A stretch of 64,000 nt of DNA from NCBI GenBank assembly GCA_907163375.1, contig CAJQUW010007531.1, forward strand, positions 1-64,000, read 5' to 3'. This document shows positions 31,912 to 43,201 of this stretch, one piece after another. The position numbers and the translations under genes were made by a program. The notes under the pieces are model-generated. The model worked only from the letters and a program-made list of their open reading frames with translations, searched no databases and had not been told where the DNA came from. Positions within the stretch are counted from its first letter, which is position 1; each line of letters starts with the position of its first letter. The stretch comes from Prostheceraeus crozeri. Its lineage: Eukaryota; Platyhelminthes; Polycladida; Euryleptidae.

Positions 31912-32479
31912 GATAACGAAGGATACATTCTTACGGTTTCTTCTATTTCTGAAGTTCCTTCCACTTTTGTTTCTTCCATTTTTAACGAAATATTATTAGT
32001 CACATGATATATTTTAAAAACCTGAAAGATGGATAAAATTCATGAATTTGAAATTCTCAACTTTTATGATTTTCGATGTCCTGGAACGGTCATGATTTAA
32101 GCGAGAAAATTGTAATTCACAAATTTTGAGATTCTTAACTTTTATGATTTTCGGTGTCCTGGAACGGTCATGATTTTAAGGGTGAAAATTGTAATTCTCA
32201 AATTTGAGATTTTGAAAAATTTGAAAATTGGGTATTTTTAAAAACGCCCAAATTTATGAATTTAGGTCTTCATAACCTGAAAAGGGTTCAAATTCATGAA
32301 TTTATGTCGTTTTTAAAAATGCCATTTTTTGAAAAAATGGTACTTTTTGAATGGACTAAATTCATGTATTTAGGTCTTAAAAACCTGAAAAGGGTTCAAA
32401 TTCATGAATTTATGTCGTTTTTAAAGATACTATTTTTTTGAATTTTATGGTGTCCTGGAACGGTCTTTTGCCCATTACT
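31912..32479. repeat. Polinton right terminal inverted repeat
   Basis: About 568 bp, the inverse of 10700-11250, ending ...GGTCTTTTGCCCATTACT. It contains the complement of the gene start near 11201, with an extra segment of about 17 bp relative to the left copy. Confidence 0.9.
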
Positions 32480-32485
32480 TATAAT
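32480..32485. repeat. Polinton target-site duplication, right (TATAAT)
   Basis: Partner of 10694-10699. The CACTG transposon resumes immediately (TATAATTCATGAATGC), matching its intact copy near 4596. Confidence 0.9.
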
Positions 32486-32740
32486 TCATGAATGCAAAAA
32501 TAGTTATGTTTGAGATATATAAGTCAACATGATCGCACGAACAATATCGTTTGAATGAATTGATGCTAATCAACTTGGTTCATAAAGTAGAGATAGCCAA
32601 ACGTCATGTTAATGTTGCTAGACAAGTAGCAACGACAATAACGTCGTGGAGCATAAAATTCACAATAAAACTAATCTAGTTAAGCATCCCTCTATCAAAC
32701 TAAAAGTATTCACGTCATATTATATATATATATATATATA

Positions 32741-34541
32741 CAGGGTGACTCAAAAGTCTTAATCGGGTTTCAAGTCAAGATTTCTCAGTAAGTATTTGCA
32801 CTACAACCTTAATTTTTCGTTTATACTGTAGAGGAAGAACCAGAATTTTATTAACATATCGCAATTTGTGAAAAAAATCAAGTTAGAGGTCGAACTACTT
32901 GCTCATTCATTTTATGGAGGTCAACCAATTTATCAAATGGTATGAAACATTGTCCGCTTACGATTTGTTTCTCATTGACTACAACCACATGCTAATACTT
33001 CATCATTAAATTTGATTGATCAAGTGAGCTGCTAAGTGTGAACAAGACTTAATGCACATGCGTCCATTGAAATAATAGCGGAAAGTTAATACGAAGGCAT
33101 AATGAAGAAGGACAACAAAGAAGAATGCTAAGCCATCCATTTCCATTAATGTGTGATTGGAAATTATTATAATAATATTATAATATTATTATGATATATT
33201 ATTATAAAATATTATGATAATTATCGAACTTCTACAATAGCTCAATAGTTATGCATGACGTCAAAATGTCGTTGAATTGAAGCATAGGCATATATATCTG
33301 TGAAAAGACTGATTTCGGAAACCGTTTAGTACTTAATAGCTGCTGATATTCACTTTCTATCATAGAAACCAGTGATGTTATCTGTGCAAGATCGGATCAA
33401 CGTTGTTTTGCTTATGGCTAAGCATGAGTCCGTAACTACCGCCCGACGGGAGTGGCAAAGAAATTTCACATCAAAGCCACCTTCTGAAAGCACATTCCGA
33501 CTTGTGTTTAAGAAATTTACTGAGACGGGTTCTGTCCAAGATGCTGAGCGAAGTGGTCGCCCATCCCTTGATGAGGATGATGTTTTACGTGTGAAAGAGG
33601 AGTTTGAGAACAATCCAAGATCGTCGGTGCGGGATGCAGCCAATCAGCTTGACATGCCACGTGACACTGTTCGACGTACTCTGAAGCGAACAATTGGCAT
33701 GAAATCATTTCACATTTCCCGTGTTCATGAACTGTTGCCAGACGACTATGAACCAAGGCTTCAGTTTTGTGAAAAAGTTAGCCGGCTATGTGATGATCCC
33801 AGCTTCATCCACAAGCTATGTTTTTCTGACGAGGCCATCTTTCATCTGAATGGCAAAATTAACAGTCACAACTGTGTGATTTGGGACTATGAGAATCCAC
33901 ATTTATGTGACGAGATTCCTCTAAAGTCGAAAGGCTTGGTGGTCTGGGCGGCCATGTTTTGCGATCGGATCATCGGACCTTACTTCTTTGAAACAACGGT
34001 GACGAAAGACTCCTATCTCGAGATGCTGAGGGATTATTTCATTCCTGAACTGAAGAGACTACGAAGATTTTCCACGACAGTCTTTCAACAAGATGGCGCT
34101 CCTCCTCATTGGGGTCTGAATGTGAGAGAATTTCTCAACATCCAATTCCCTAATCGATGGATTGGCAGGAACGGCCCCATCCACTGGCCAGCTAGGAGCC
34201 CAGATTTGACGCCTCTTGATTATTTTTCGTGGGATCATATCAAGGGGATGGTGTACAAGAATATGCCAACAGACAACGAAGAACTGCGAGTGAAGATTGC
34301 AGAAGCAGTCCAGTCCGTGACGAAAGTCACGATCAACAAGACTTTTGAAAACTTTCAAAAAAGAGTCATTCTTTGTAATGAAGTTAACGGAGCTCACTTC
34401 CAGCATATATTGTAAAAATGCAAGTCTCTTTGGAAATTCTGGTTCTTCCTCTACAGTATAAACGAAAAATTGAGTTTGTAGTGCAAATACTTACAGAGAA
34501 ATCTCAATTTGAAACCCGATTAAGACTTTTGAGTCACCCTG
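32741..34541 (+). mobile_element. Tc1/mariner-superfamily transposon, apparently complete
   Basis: 1801 bp with TA on both sides, inserted in or beside a (TA)n tract. The TIRs are 108 bp (32741-32848 and 34434-34541), begin CAGGGTGACTCAAAAGTCTT and are about 93-95% alike. It carries one uninterrupted transposase ORF. The 5' interval (32849-33374) is non-coding and contains an ATT/ATA-rich tract near 33165-33220. Intact gene, ends and target duplication make it the most likely recently active element here. Confidence 0.92.
33375..34415 (+). CDS. mariner-like transposase, intact, DD36D
   Basis: 346 residues from ATG 33375 (the preceding GTG is not needed). The N-terminus is a DUF4817-like helix-turn-helix region (VTTARREWQRNF...SGRPSLDEDD) with a second HTH (SSVRDAANQLDMPRDTVRRT). 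Catalytic residues are D152 (CFSDEAIFHLNG), D240 (FQQDGAPPHW) and D277 (ARSPDLTPLDYF), with 36 residues between the second and third. That spacing differs from classic mariner (34). The conserved NRWIGRNGPIHWPARSPDL block identifies the invertebrate subfamily. No stop or frameshift is seen, so it could be functional. Confidence 0.9.
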   Translation: MLSVQDRINVVLLMAKHESVTTARREWQRNFTSKPPSESTFRLVFKKFTETGSVQDAERSGRPSLDEDDVLRVKEEFENNPRSSVRDAANQLDMPRDTVRRTLKRTIGMKSFHISRVHELLPDDYEPRLQFCEKVSRLCDDPSFIHKLCFSDEAIFHLNGKINSHNCVIWDYENPHLCDEIPLKSKGLVVWAAMFCDRIIGPYFFETTVTKDSYLEMLRDYFIPELKRLRRFSTTVFQQDGAPPHWGLNVREFLNIQFPNRWIGRNGPIHWPARSPDLTPLDYFSWDHIKGMVYKNMPTDNEELRVKIAEAVQSVTKVTINKTFENFQKRVILCNEVNGAHFQHIL

Positions 34542-34559
34542 TATATATATATATATATA

Positions 34560-35440
34560 GAACAATAATAGTAAGAACTCAGTATTTGGAAATGTATATA
34601 AAAAGTTTGAATGCAAAAAACCAAACGAATGAAACTTTCAAGAAAACTTGATTTTTTAGCACGAGCGCTTTCATGTATTGTGCATACAATCTTCAGGTGC
34701 ATAAAAGTGACATCAAAATCTTTTTAAAATTCATATCAGTACATACATAAAAAGTTCATAGAAATTCATGTTACTTGGCGTTCAGCTTGGGATGGAATAG
34801 GTCAATAAAATATCTTTCTTTAACTTTTCTAAAAATATCTGTGGCATTATGCATCTTGTAAAAAGGGAAGATGGTAAAAAGTCCATGGCTGCATTCATCT
34901 AAATGTTTACTTAAACTAATTTTACGGTATTCTGGAATGTTAATTTGCTCCTTGTGGATTCTACAACGTTCTCTTATTGTGTTACCTGTTTCGCCAATAT
35001 AAAACTCATTATAACTGGTACACGTAATTACATAAATGACGTTTTGAGTCGAACAATTCATGTTATTTTTGATTTGAAATTGTTGATCATTGAAGTTGTA
35101 TGTGTTACCTTCTCTCAAATAATCACATGTTCCACATCTTGCATCATTACATTTCTTTACGAGGAAATCACTATTTGTATAAAATTTCGATTTACACAAT
35201 ATGCGTTTTAAATTCGATGGTTGTCGCTTGCTATTAATGAATTTTTTGCTTTCAAATATACATTTAGTTTGTTGATCACTTTTCAAAGTTATATTAATAG
35301 AATTAATCATTGGATATATGTTTGTGTTTCTAGGATTGTGTGTAGATATAAAGGGTATGGTAAGTGCATTGTTACTTTTCGAATTCGCGTTTAGAAGTTC
35401 AGTTCTATTAGTAATATTATAGTAAATCTATAAATATTAA
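34560..35440 (-). mobile_element. Penelope-like retroelement fragment with GIY-YIG endonuclease
   Basis: The minus strand encodes (35310-34771, open further upstream to about 35430) a Cys cluster CNDARCGTCDYL, then NVIYVITCTSYNEFYIGETG, RERCRIHKEQI and SKHLDEC. This is the GIY-YIG endonuclease domain with its upstream zinc-like linker, as at the C-terminus of Penelope-like elements. RT is not present. The fragment fills the gap between the mariner and the right part of the CACTG transposon, so it is a truncated insertion. The TA-rich tract at its 3' side may be its tail. Confidence 0.7.
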
Positions 35441-35748
35441 AGCTGAATGAATTTGCTTCTCGTACATAAAACATACCAACAACTCGTATTTCAGTGTAAA
35501 ACAGACAATCACAGATAGAATAGTTCGCATCGCTACATACCAATCACATACGAAGGTAAGTGAGATGTGGTATGAAAAACATACCAGATATCTGTAAGCA
35601 TACGAGAATCTCGTATCAGATGCTAATTTGAAATTGAATGTGATTTGTTATATGTTTGCATGTAATTTTCGTATCCAGCGATTTAAAGTGTATATAAAAC
35701 ACAGTTCTAACGAACTCAAGAATCTCACCTTTTAATGCCAAAATCATA

Positions 35749-35880
35749 AAGCTTTAATCAAACCGGTATCTGCATCTCCTACTTTTAAACTAGTTAAATC
35801 AACTAAATGAGAAGGTCGCAAACCATCAAGGCCTCCTGCGCTACCTTCTTTAAAGTAAACAGTACTTCTTTTAAATTTTT
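35749..35880 (-). pseudogene. Reverse transcriptase N-terminal fragment
   Basis: The minus strand reads KFKRSTVYFKEGSAGGLDGL, then RPSHLVDLTSLKVGDADTG. GSAGG-x-DGLRP-x-HL is the conserved block just before the RT core of the non-LTR family whose C-terminus is at 5183-6052. About 44 codons survive. Confidence 0.55.
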
Positions 35881-36512
35881 GTCTTTAATGTCACAAGGTG
35901 AATAAAACATATTGTTATGACTTATACTTTATTGAAGGACAAAACCATACGTTCCCCGATGACAGGGTCCAGTGGTACAAGCAATAACACAAAGCAACCT
36001 TTAAAAGGGCAAGTTAGGCGTTCACAGTTCGTATAGCAGCGACACATTTCGGTTCTTGACAGCAGCAGGCTTGACTAAGACAACGGGAGAGAGAATGAGA
36101 GCGCGCCGGTCCTCCAGGGCCAGTTCGTGCGCTTAGGCGTGTTGGTGCGTCTCGGCTTGTCGGCGTTGTCGCTCAATCAGCCACGCTAAGAGAAATACGA
36201 CGGTTCTCGTCTCACGATACGCAAGATATTGGGCAACGAGCGCTCTTGGCTGGCGCTTTTAAAGTCAGTTGAGAGGGGAACAATCAATGTCATCACAGTG
36301 TCTTTCGTTGCGGCATGGGCAAGGCTCCGCGTGCGGGAGTATGGAGAGGGAACTTCACTTGACCTTCGTTGCGGTATGTAAAAGTGATGACGCAGCAGAT
36401 AATTGAAGGGAGAGAGAGAAATGAGAACGCGTCACACCTCCAACGCTCTAAATGAATAAAAATTCAGCGTGAATTTTTATTCAGAGTCAAATCAGTGATC
36501 AGTCACAAAACT
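35881..36512. other. Possible 3' flank or LTR of the Ty3/gypsy fossil
   Basis: Non-coding. On the minus strand an AATAAA lies near 35930 in TTCAATAAAGTATAAG, where a 3' LTR polyadenylation signal would be expected. No matching second LTR could be found beyond 60730, so LTR status is unproven. Confidence 0.3.
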
Positions 36513-37300
36513 TCACTGCAGCAACGGCTCGTAGAGGCTGGGTTTCAAACTTGAGGGTATCGGATTGCTTGAAGGGATAGCAGATTTGGAATTGATTGGT
36601 AGGACATCGAAGGGCTTGAAGGGATCGTAGGTTGTTTGTAGGTTTTGAGGTAGCAGCAGCTTGAGTCCATGCATGCCTTTAAAGACATGCGCGAGATAGG
36701 CAGTCGGCAACCACATTGTCTCGTCCTCGTATGTGCTTAATGTCGAGGTCAAAGTCTTGAATACTGAGACTCCATCTGAGGATCCGCATATTCCTATCCT
36801 TCATTTTGTCCATAAACACAATTGGGTTATTATCGGTAAGAACGACAGTCCGAAACGCAGTAGTACTCAAGTATACAGAAAAGTGTTTTAGCGCTGAGAT
36901 CAAGCCATATGCTTCCTTTTCTATAGTTGAATAACGTTTTTGGTGCCTATCAAATTTTTTTGAAAAGTAAGACACTGGGTGATCAACCTCGTTATGATTC
37001 TGTGATAAGATGGCTCCAACTCCTAAATCACTTGCATCTACAGTAAGGATAAACGGTTTTTTCATATCAGGAGACTTTAATACAGGAGGAGACGTTAATA
37101 ACATCTTAGTATTCTGGAATGATTTTTCGCATTCGTCAGTCCATAGAAATTCAACCTTAGCACTGGTTAGGTTAGTAAGTGGCGAAGCAACTTGAGAAAA
37201 ATTTCTACAAAAACGTCTGTAGAATCCAGCTATGCCTAAGAAACGCCTTAACTATCGTTTAGTAGTAGGACGAGTGAAGTTACCCCGATTAACCAAATTC
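36513..37300 (-). pseudogene. Ty3/gypsy RT thumb and RNase H
   Basis: LRRFLGIAGFYRRFCRNFSQ (end of RT) is followed by KPFILTVDASDLGVGAILSQ, RYSTIEKEAYGLISALKHF, VVLTDNNPIVFMDKM and IRGRDNVVADCLSRA, the RNase H domain of gypsy elements. It lies at the left, 3' end of the fossil. Most of the RT is absent because the neighbouring interruption begins here. Confidence 0.8.
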
Positions 37301-40300
37301 AATGGCACTCTATGGTATTCTATGACAGGCAATGGGAATGCCATAGCACACCTTGACGTTCAATCGAACTCTATTGGATCCAATTGCACTGGAAGTGGGA
37401 AAATATGAGTGCCATAGAAGCTATCCAAAAGAAGCAAACGCGCAGCGACAGTTTTGACTCCGTAATCTGACTCTGTCCAATGATATTGCAACATTTGCAT
37501 GTTCAGTATAATTTCAGATGCCTTTGGCATGTGCAACAGTCATTGTTAATCACATCCTTTGGTCGTGTCTCAGTGTCTCGTATTTTTATGAAAATCCGTC
37601 GTTTGTTGAATTAATCATCTCATCCGGTATGTCTCAACCATCACACCAATGGAGTAAGTTCAATTGAAACGAATTTATTATTTGTATAGTCCATCAGTCA
37701 AATCATCAAGTCCTCATTGTTACAGCAATTCATTCGCGCACTGTTTTATTGAATTATGCAATTATTTAGATTTTTTGAGGTAGGAACTAGAACTACTGTA
37801 TTATAAGATTTATGTAGACAGTCTTATCTATTCCTCGTTCTATTGTCGTGTGTGTAAGGTAGACAGTTCAACAATACGTTCAAGTGCTATGCCATGTGTG
37901 CTATCACAGCACAAAAATTATTGCAAATTTGAATATTTTATTTAGATTTAATTATTCAGGATATTAATTAAAAAATCGTAGAACTTTCTAAGCGAAGACC
38001 TACGCATACATTTATGCTATAAGTCTTGAAGATACGCTGTAATCACTTAAGTGATGCAGCAGTTAGTTGCATCGAAATTATAACAGAATTTCTCTTAATT
38101 TATATTTCGGGTATATCTTTTGATTCCGCTTGTTTCATAGCTTTCTCACTGGCCCAAGCATATCATCGTAAGTTATCTAGGGGTCTAGCAGTTAGTTCAA
38201 ACAGTTGTGCAAATATCATCCAATGCTATACGCAAAGTTATTAGGTAAACAATTTTGATTATGTTTTTTAATTTCAGTTCGGGTTGATCGGGTTCTTTCA
38301 ACGAGTCTGCTGCATCTTCTGAGAAATCCATGTTTGGTGAAATCCTCGAATCGGTGTTTTAAGCCATGAAGTAAGTTATCAAGATCCCCAGTGTTCTAAC
38401 AATTTATACACTACTATCTGAAAGAATTATAGTCCAATTATTTTTGGTCTTTTAGCTATCATTTAGAAAATCGTTATTTAATTTCACTTTCAAAACCTTT
38501 GATATGTATTCTATCAGGTTAACTCCACTGTTAATTCTAAAGATTCTAAGATTTCCAAATAGCAAGTTAGTGAAATTTCGACGGGCATTCATAAAATATC
38601 ACTTTAAACACACTGATGCTGGCAAATTGCCTAAGTTACTGCACCTGCAATAATTAATATAAAAACTGCTTTTTGCAAACACAATGTAAATGGAAGAAGA
38701 AAACATTGTTTTCAATATTTAAAATCAAATAGGACTATTTAATTATTCTATTTACATTGTGTATGCAAAAAGAAGTTATTATTAATTATTGCAGGCGCAC
38801 TTACTTAGGCGATTTGCCAGCAGTGTGTTTAAAGTGATATTTAATGAATCGAAATTTCACTAACTTGCTAATTGCAAATCCCAAATTTACCCAGGCATGG
38901 CTGCAACCTTAAATAGGGAGTTGTGTCGATCTTGAGAGATGTGAACTAGGCTTGCTGATGATTTCTGATTTTGGATGAAATAGCAGCTATTCAGAGTATC
39001 TGTTTCAATTATTTTCAACCGAGGATGCAACTCAATATTTAATTATTCTACCTCCCAACTTTAGGTAGATTATTATTGTTGTCATTATTCCAGTTCAGTC
39101 ATAACATTTTGCGATAGATAGTGTGTTATAGTCATATTTCTCTGTTACAACATTAACAGTATTTTAACATAAGCTGTTCGCAATTCGTACCTGTATTCAT
39201 CTCAGATCGACTAATTTCAACAATCTTTTTTTAATAGCATGATTAAAGATCAGACATGTCTTTCTTTCATATAAAAGAAACAAATTTTTTTTAAGCACCG
39301 GTGATAGAGTTGTCAATGCGGGTGCGTATCAGCAAATCCAATGTGCTAAATCAATGTATTTTTCTGAGAATTTACTTTAAATGAGTAGGCCTATTGGAAA
39401 TAGTAAAAGAATTATTCAAAAGTGTGTTTATATTTCGATTTATTCTCAAGAGCTAATTTCATTTCATAAAGATCAATCAATCATTTCTAGAGCTAGATGC
39501 AAAAGATATGGTGATTAGTGTCTGAGGCCTTGCCTTTCGACTCAGGTATTGACTGCAGGCTTTAGATTTCAAATCAAGATATTAATCTTTGTGTTATATT
39601 AAGTTTAGCTCGCTTTTGCCATAGCTAATATTTTTACATCAAATTTGTTGCTTGACATGTTTGGTGCTTGTAGATAGCTAATTGAGAAGTGTTTCAATTT
39701 CTTTGTTCTGATGTGAACGAGGCCGCTTTATACTGCCAATCGAAGTTTTGAAAAAATCACATTTTTCTTCATAGAAATGAAGAAGGAAAAACGAAGAGGA
39801 AATGATATTTGCAAGCATGGAAATTATGTGTTAAAAATCAGTTCTGTGTACCTACTTGTTAAAAACATTACGATTAAGCAATGATTCACATCTATATCAA
39901 TCACATATCGATATGAATAACTCCATGTTTAAAAAATGTTCTTCATCAAAATATTGACCTCTGTAAAAAATATTATCAAAACTGAAGACAAATGGATCCA
40001 TTTTAGTTCGAAAATTAAAACCTGTAGTCAATTGTCAGATCAATTGTGAAGGGCTTGAACTAATTTTATACGAGTATGTGTTACGCAATATTTTGACTGG
40101 GAGTTGGGGAGAGTTGCGAAGTCAGCAGCACATGGCTTGAAGTCTCCCAGGACTTTGGGACCCAAAATTATTTAATTTCATTTAGTTGCTTTCAGACATA
40201 ATTTTGAAAGAATTTCATATTTTCATGCACTTTTCTGGATGGTTCAGATTTTGCGGATTTTCATATTTAATATCCTGCTCCAGCAGTCTGATGAAAGATA

Positions 40301-41150
40301 TCTTTCCACATGAATATCACTAATAAGATCAGGACTAGGATTCAGTCCTGCAATTATTAAATTAATACTTTTCATCTATTAATACATTTCAAGACGGCCG
40401 CTTTAAATGAAGGAGTGTAAGTTCCGACATTTAGTTGTTCTGATAGGAAATAGATCACTATCAAGCAGCGTTTTACGTGTGCAGTAGTGGTCAGAAGGGG
40501 GGATGCCGGGATGCATCCCCCCACCAGCCCGAAGTATTGTGATATAAAATATGAACATTCAATTTATCAATTTAACATCAGCAAATTCTACATTTTAGCT
40601 TCCAAGCAATAATTTGGCAATGTATTTACACTGAAATAGTACAAAAGTCGGACGGCGAAACGAACTCTATCTCGTTACATCATTTCCGCTTATATCACTG
40701 ATTTAGAGCTTATCAACTTAGAGACATGTAAAACCAAGGAATGTAGCGGCCTCCGCAATAGGTTTGTTTATCCTAGCATCTCAGATGTTGATGACCCGCT
40801 GTGATATTGCGTATCCTACATGATGCACTTGAATTAACAGATGTTCTGCCCATCAGCTCTGTGATGCAAGAAAGTTGACCAAGTGCTTTCAAATCCGTTC
40901 GACCCACAGACTTTCCACCCACATGTGTGGTGGTTTGCCAATTGGAACGACTATAACATGTATCTGTCATTCGATTCGTTCTCAATATTTCTTAAATGTT
41001 GTGCCGATGGATCACCTAACACATATTCGATCGTGCTTAATTAACGGATTTCGTTTTCCTAACTTTCTGATAATTCAAATGATGGCATCTCATTTAAATG
41101 AACATATACATGAAAATGTAATTTAAAAAAGGCAATTCAATATAACTTAT
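37301..41150. other. 3.9 kb of anonymous DNA inside the Ty3/gypsy fossil
   Basis: No protein-coding signal I can support. It contains a foldback structure (38550-38882), one exon-like interval with good splice signals (38279-38370) and a G/C hairpin resembling a hAT end (near 40495-40532). The rest is AT-rich unique-looking sequence. It probably arrived as an insertion between integrase and RT, but I could not define its ends. Confidence 0.4.
38550..38882. repeat. Foldback (imperfect inverted repeat), arms about 140 bp
   Basis: Arm 1 (38550-38692) and arm 2 (38749-38882) are reverse complements at roughly 85-90%. Shared blocks include AGCAAGTTAGTGAAATTTCG and ATATCACTTTAAACACACTG. The AT-rich loop is about 56 bp. 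It probably is a foldback-type MITE. Confidence 0.75.
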
Positions 41151-41174
41151 GACATTTGCTGATTATTTCATATT

Positions 41175-42598
41175 TTATTCTGTTTGAGGATTGGAACAAT
41201 TAAATTTAATTCCCCCCTCTGGAATTTTCTGAAAATCTCTTTCGTGATACTTTTTCAACATATTGATGTGACAGACACGAGATTTCTTTTTGCGATCGGG
41301 AGTTTCTACGACGTAATCGAGATTGCTCAATTTCTCTTTTATAAGGCAAGGGCCATAATATCGCGCTTTTAATGGGTCTCCTTGAATTGGCAAATAAATC
41401 AATACTTTGTCTCCCGTTAAAAAACGTCTTTCGGAAGAACTTTTGTCGTATCTGAATTTCATTTTCTTTTGTGATTCAGCAAGATTTTTACGCGCTAAGT
41501 CTCGGACTTCGTGAAGTCGCTTCCTAAAATCGGAAACGTATTCAAGTAAACTGCTTGATTCAGCATGGTCAGCTTTTAGCCATGTTTCTTTAAGCATTTT
41601 CAATGGACCACGAACTTCGTGACCAAATACTAAATCAAAAGGACTGAATCCTAAAGATTCCTGGACAGTCTCTCGAGCAGCGAAAAGCACTAAAGGAACA
41701 CCCTCACTCCAATTTCGGTCATTTTCATGGCAATATGTTCTTAGCACATTCTTTAGGGTTTGGTGAAATCGTTCGAGAGCTCCTTGAGACTGAGGGTGAT
41801 ACGCACTAGAAACAGAAATGAGTTATATTAAGCTCATGTAAAACTTGCTTGAAGACTTTCGAAGCAAAATTACTTCCTTGATCGCTTTGTACGGTTCTTG
41901 GTGAACCAAATAATGAGAAAAATTTGATCACAGCGTCTATCACTGTCCTAGCAGTAATGTTTCTCACTGGAATAGCTTCTGAGAAGCGTGTCGCAGAGCA
42001 CATAATAGTGAGCAAGTATTGAAAACCGCGTTTACATTTTGGCAGAAGCCCTACACAGTCAATAATAACGCGACTAAACGGTTCGTCAAAGGCCGGAATG
42101 GGTTGGAGAGGTGCTTTATCGGGTTTTGAGTTGGGTTTGCCAACAATTTGACAGATATCGCAACTTTTGCAATAATTTTGAAACGTCTGACATAATCCCT
42201 GGCCAAAAGAAGTGTTTCATTATGCGAAATCTTGTTTTTCTGACACCTAAATGTCCAGCCATGGGATGATCATGCGCCAAACTGATAATTTCTTTGCGAT
42301 ATGGAGTAGGTACGACAATTTGATTAATTACTTTCCAGTCCTCATCACCAGGTGCATCAATAGGACGCCACCTGCGCACCAAAACGTCATCTTTTAGATA
42401 ATAACTTGAAACTTTCTCTGTGTCTGCAGTTTCAGCTAGATTGAATAACTTTTGTAAACTGTTATCGGACTTTTGATCCTTGACTAGAGTCTCGCGATCT
42501 AGTTTTAGGTTTATGGAATCATTTTCAAGAACTGGACACCTTTTAGTTCCTTTGACATCGGATAAATAATAACGTTTCACTGAGATCAATTTGGTCAT
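41175..42598 (-). pseudogene. Ty3/gypsy integrase
   Basis: The zinc-binding H-H-C-C region is marked by HDHPMAGHLGVRKTRFRI and FFWPGIMSDVSKLL. Part of the DDE core follows: MLTIMCSATRFSEAIPVRN, then QSDQGSNFASKVFKQVL. The C-terminal part has AARETVQESLGFSPFDLVFG and GDKVLIYLPIQGDPLKARYY, a GPY/F-like module. The integrase lies upstream of the RT/RNase H part in the element's own orientation. It looks broken in a few places. Confidence 0.8.
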
Positions 42599-42619
42599 TA
42601 TTGTTTAACATTTCTTTTG

Positions 42620-43150
42620 CCTTAGATCTAATGACAGCGCAAGCTGGGAATAAATTATCGTCATTTACTGTAACATCTACAGGTCTGTCTGTCATAATTG
42701 GCGTAAACACACTAGCTCCCATGAGATCACTACCGAGTAACTAATGAATTCCCTGAATAGGTAGGTAACTCATTGATAACACCGACTTTTATCGGTCCAT
42801 TGATAAGATCAGATTTCACGTGCAGTTTGTGCAGAGGCACTGAAACGCGCCCCGTAACACCTTTTATGGTAACTGTTGACTGAAGGAAAGTATTATCGCA
42901 CACAGGAACAACTCCTTCAACAAGTAATGACTGATAGCAGGCTGAGTCTCGCCATATCTTTATGGGAATTTGACTATTTGTGTCAATATCTATGGAAACA
43001 AACATGGTAAAGGCTTTTTCACCTTGCTCAATTAATAATTCCTCTCTACTTTTTGACACTTGTAATTCCTTAGCATCTTTCGATTTCTGAAATTCATGAG
43101 TACTTTTATTATGATCAGTTATTGTAATTGCGAGTTGTTTACTGGAAGAT
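42620..43150 (-). pseudogene. Ty3/gypsy protease region
   Basis: IKIWRDSACYQSLLVEGVVP, then VTIKGVTGRVSVPLHKLHVK and a final SDLMGASVFTP follow the layout of gypsy pol proteases: an active-site-like DS motif, flap, then an (L)G-x-DL motif. Its upstream side ends at the Harbinger composite. Broken. Confidence 0.55.
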
Positions 43151-43201
43151 CTTTCTTCCTTAAGGCCGGTTTATACTTCAGGCGTATAATTACGTTGCTA
43201 T

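Larger units (their letters stand above)
10700..32479. mobile_element. Polinton/Maverick element, 21.8 kb, both ends present
   Basis: Long inverted repeats start with AGTAATGGGCAAAAGACC at both ends and are flanked by a 6-bp target duplication. The interior carries the family's set: protein-primed DNA polymerase B, retroviral-type integrase, adenovirus-type protease, packaging ATPase, double jelly-roll capsid protein, probable minor capsid protein, and several small membrane-active or structural proteins. The layout is left genes rightward, polymerase leftward, capsid and integrase rightward, protease leftward. The terminal repeats are about 98-99% alike where compared, suggesting a fairly recent insertion. 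The polymerase and a few other genes are broken (in all perhaps six to ten breaks), so it is a fossil. It also holds a 2.2-kb internal tandem duplication and a piggyBac insertion. Confidence 0.93.
10282..35690. mobile_element. CACTG-ended transposon, copy 2, split by three later insertions
   Basis: The left part (10282-10699) matches 4204-4600, the middle part (32480-about 32718) matches 4595-4815, and the right part (about 35440-35690) matches 4925-5180. Each break coincides with an inserted element: the Polinton at 10700-32479, the mariner at 32741-34541 and a Penelope-like fragment. TA flanks both outer ends (10280-10281 and 35691-35692). The summed length of the pieces, about 0.92 kb, agrees with the intact 977-bp copy. 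Confidence 0.85.

Noticed and set aside
40773-40985. Minus-strand ORF with SVGRTDLKALGQLS
   Set aside because: It vaguely recalls transposase zinc or core fragments, but no motif could be anchored, so it is left unannotated.
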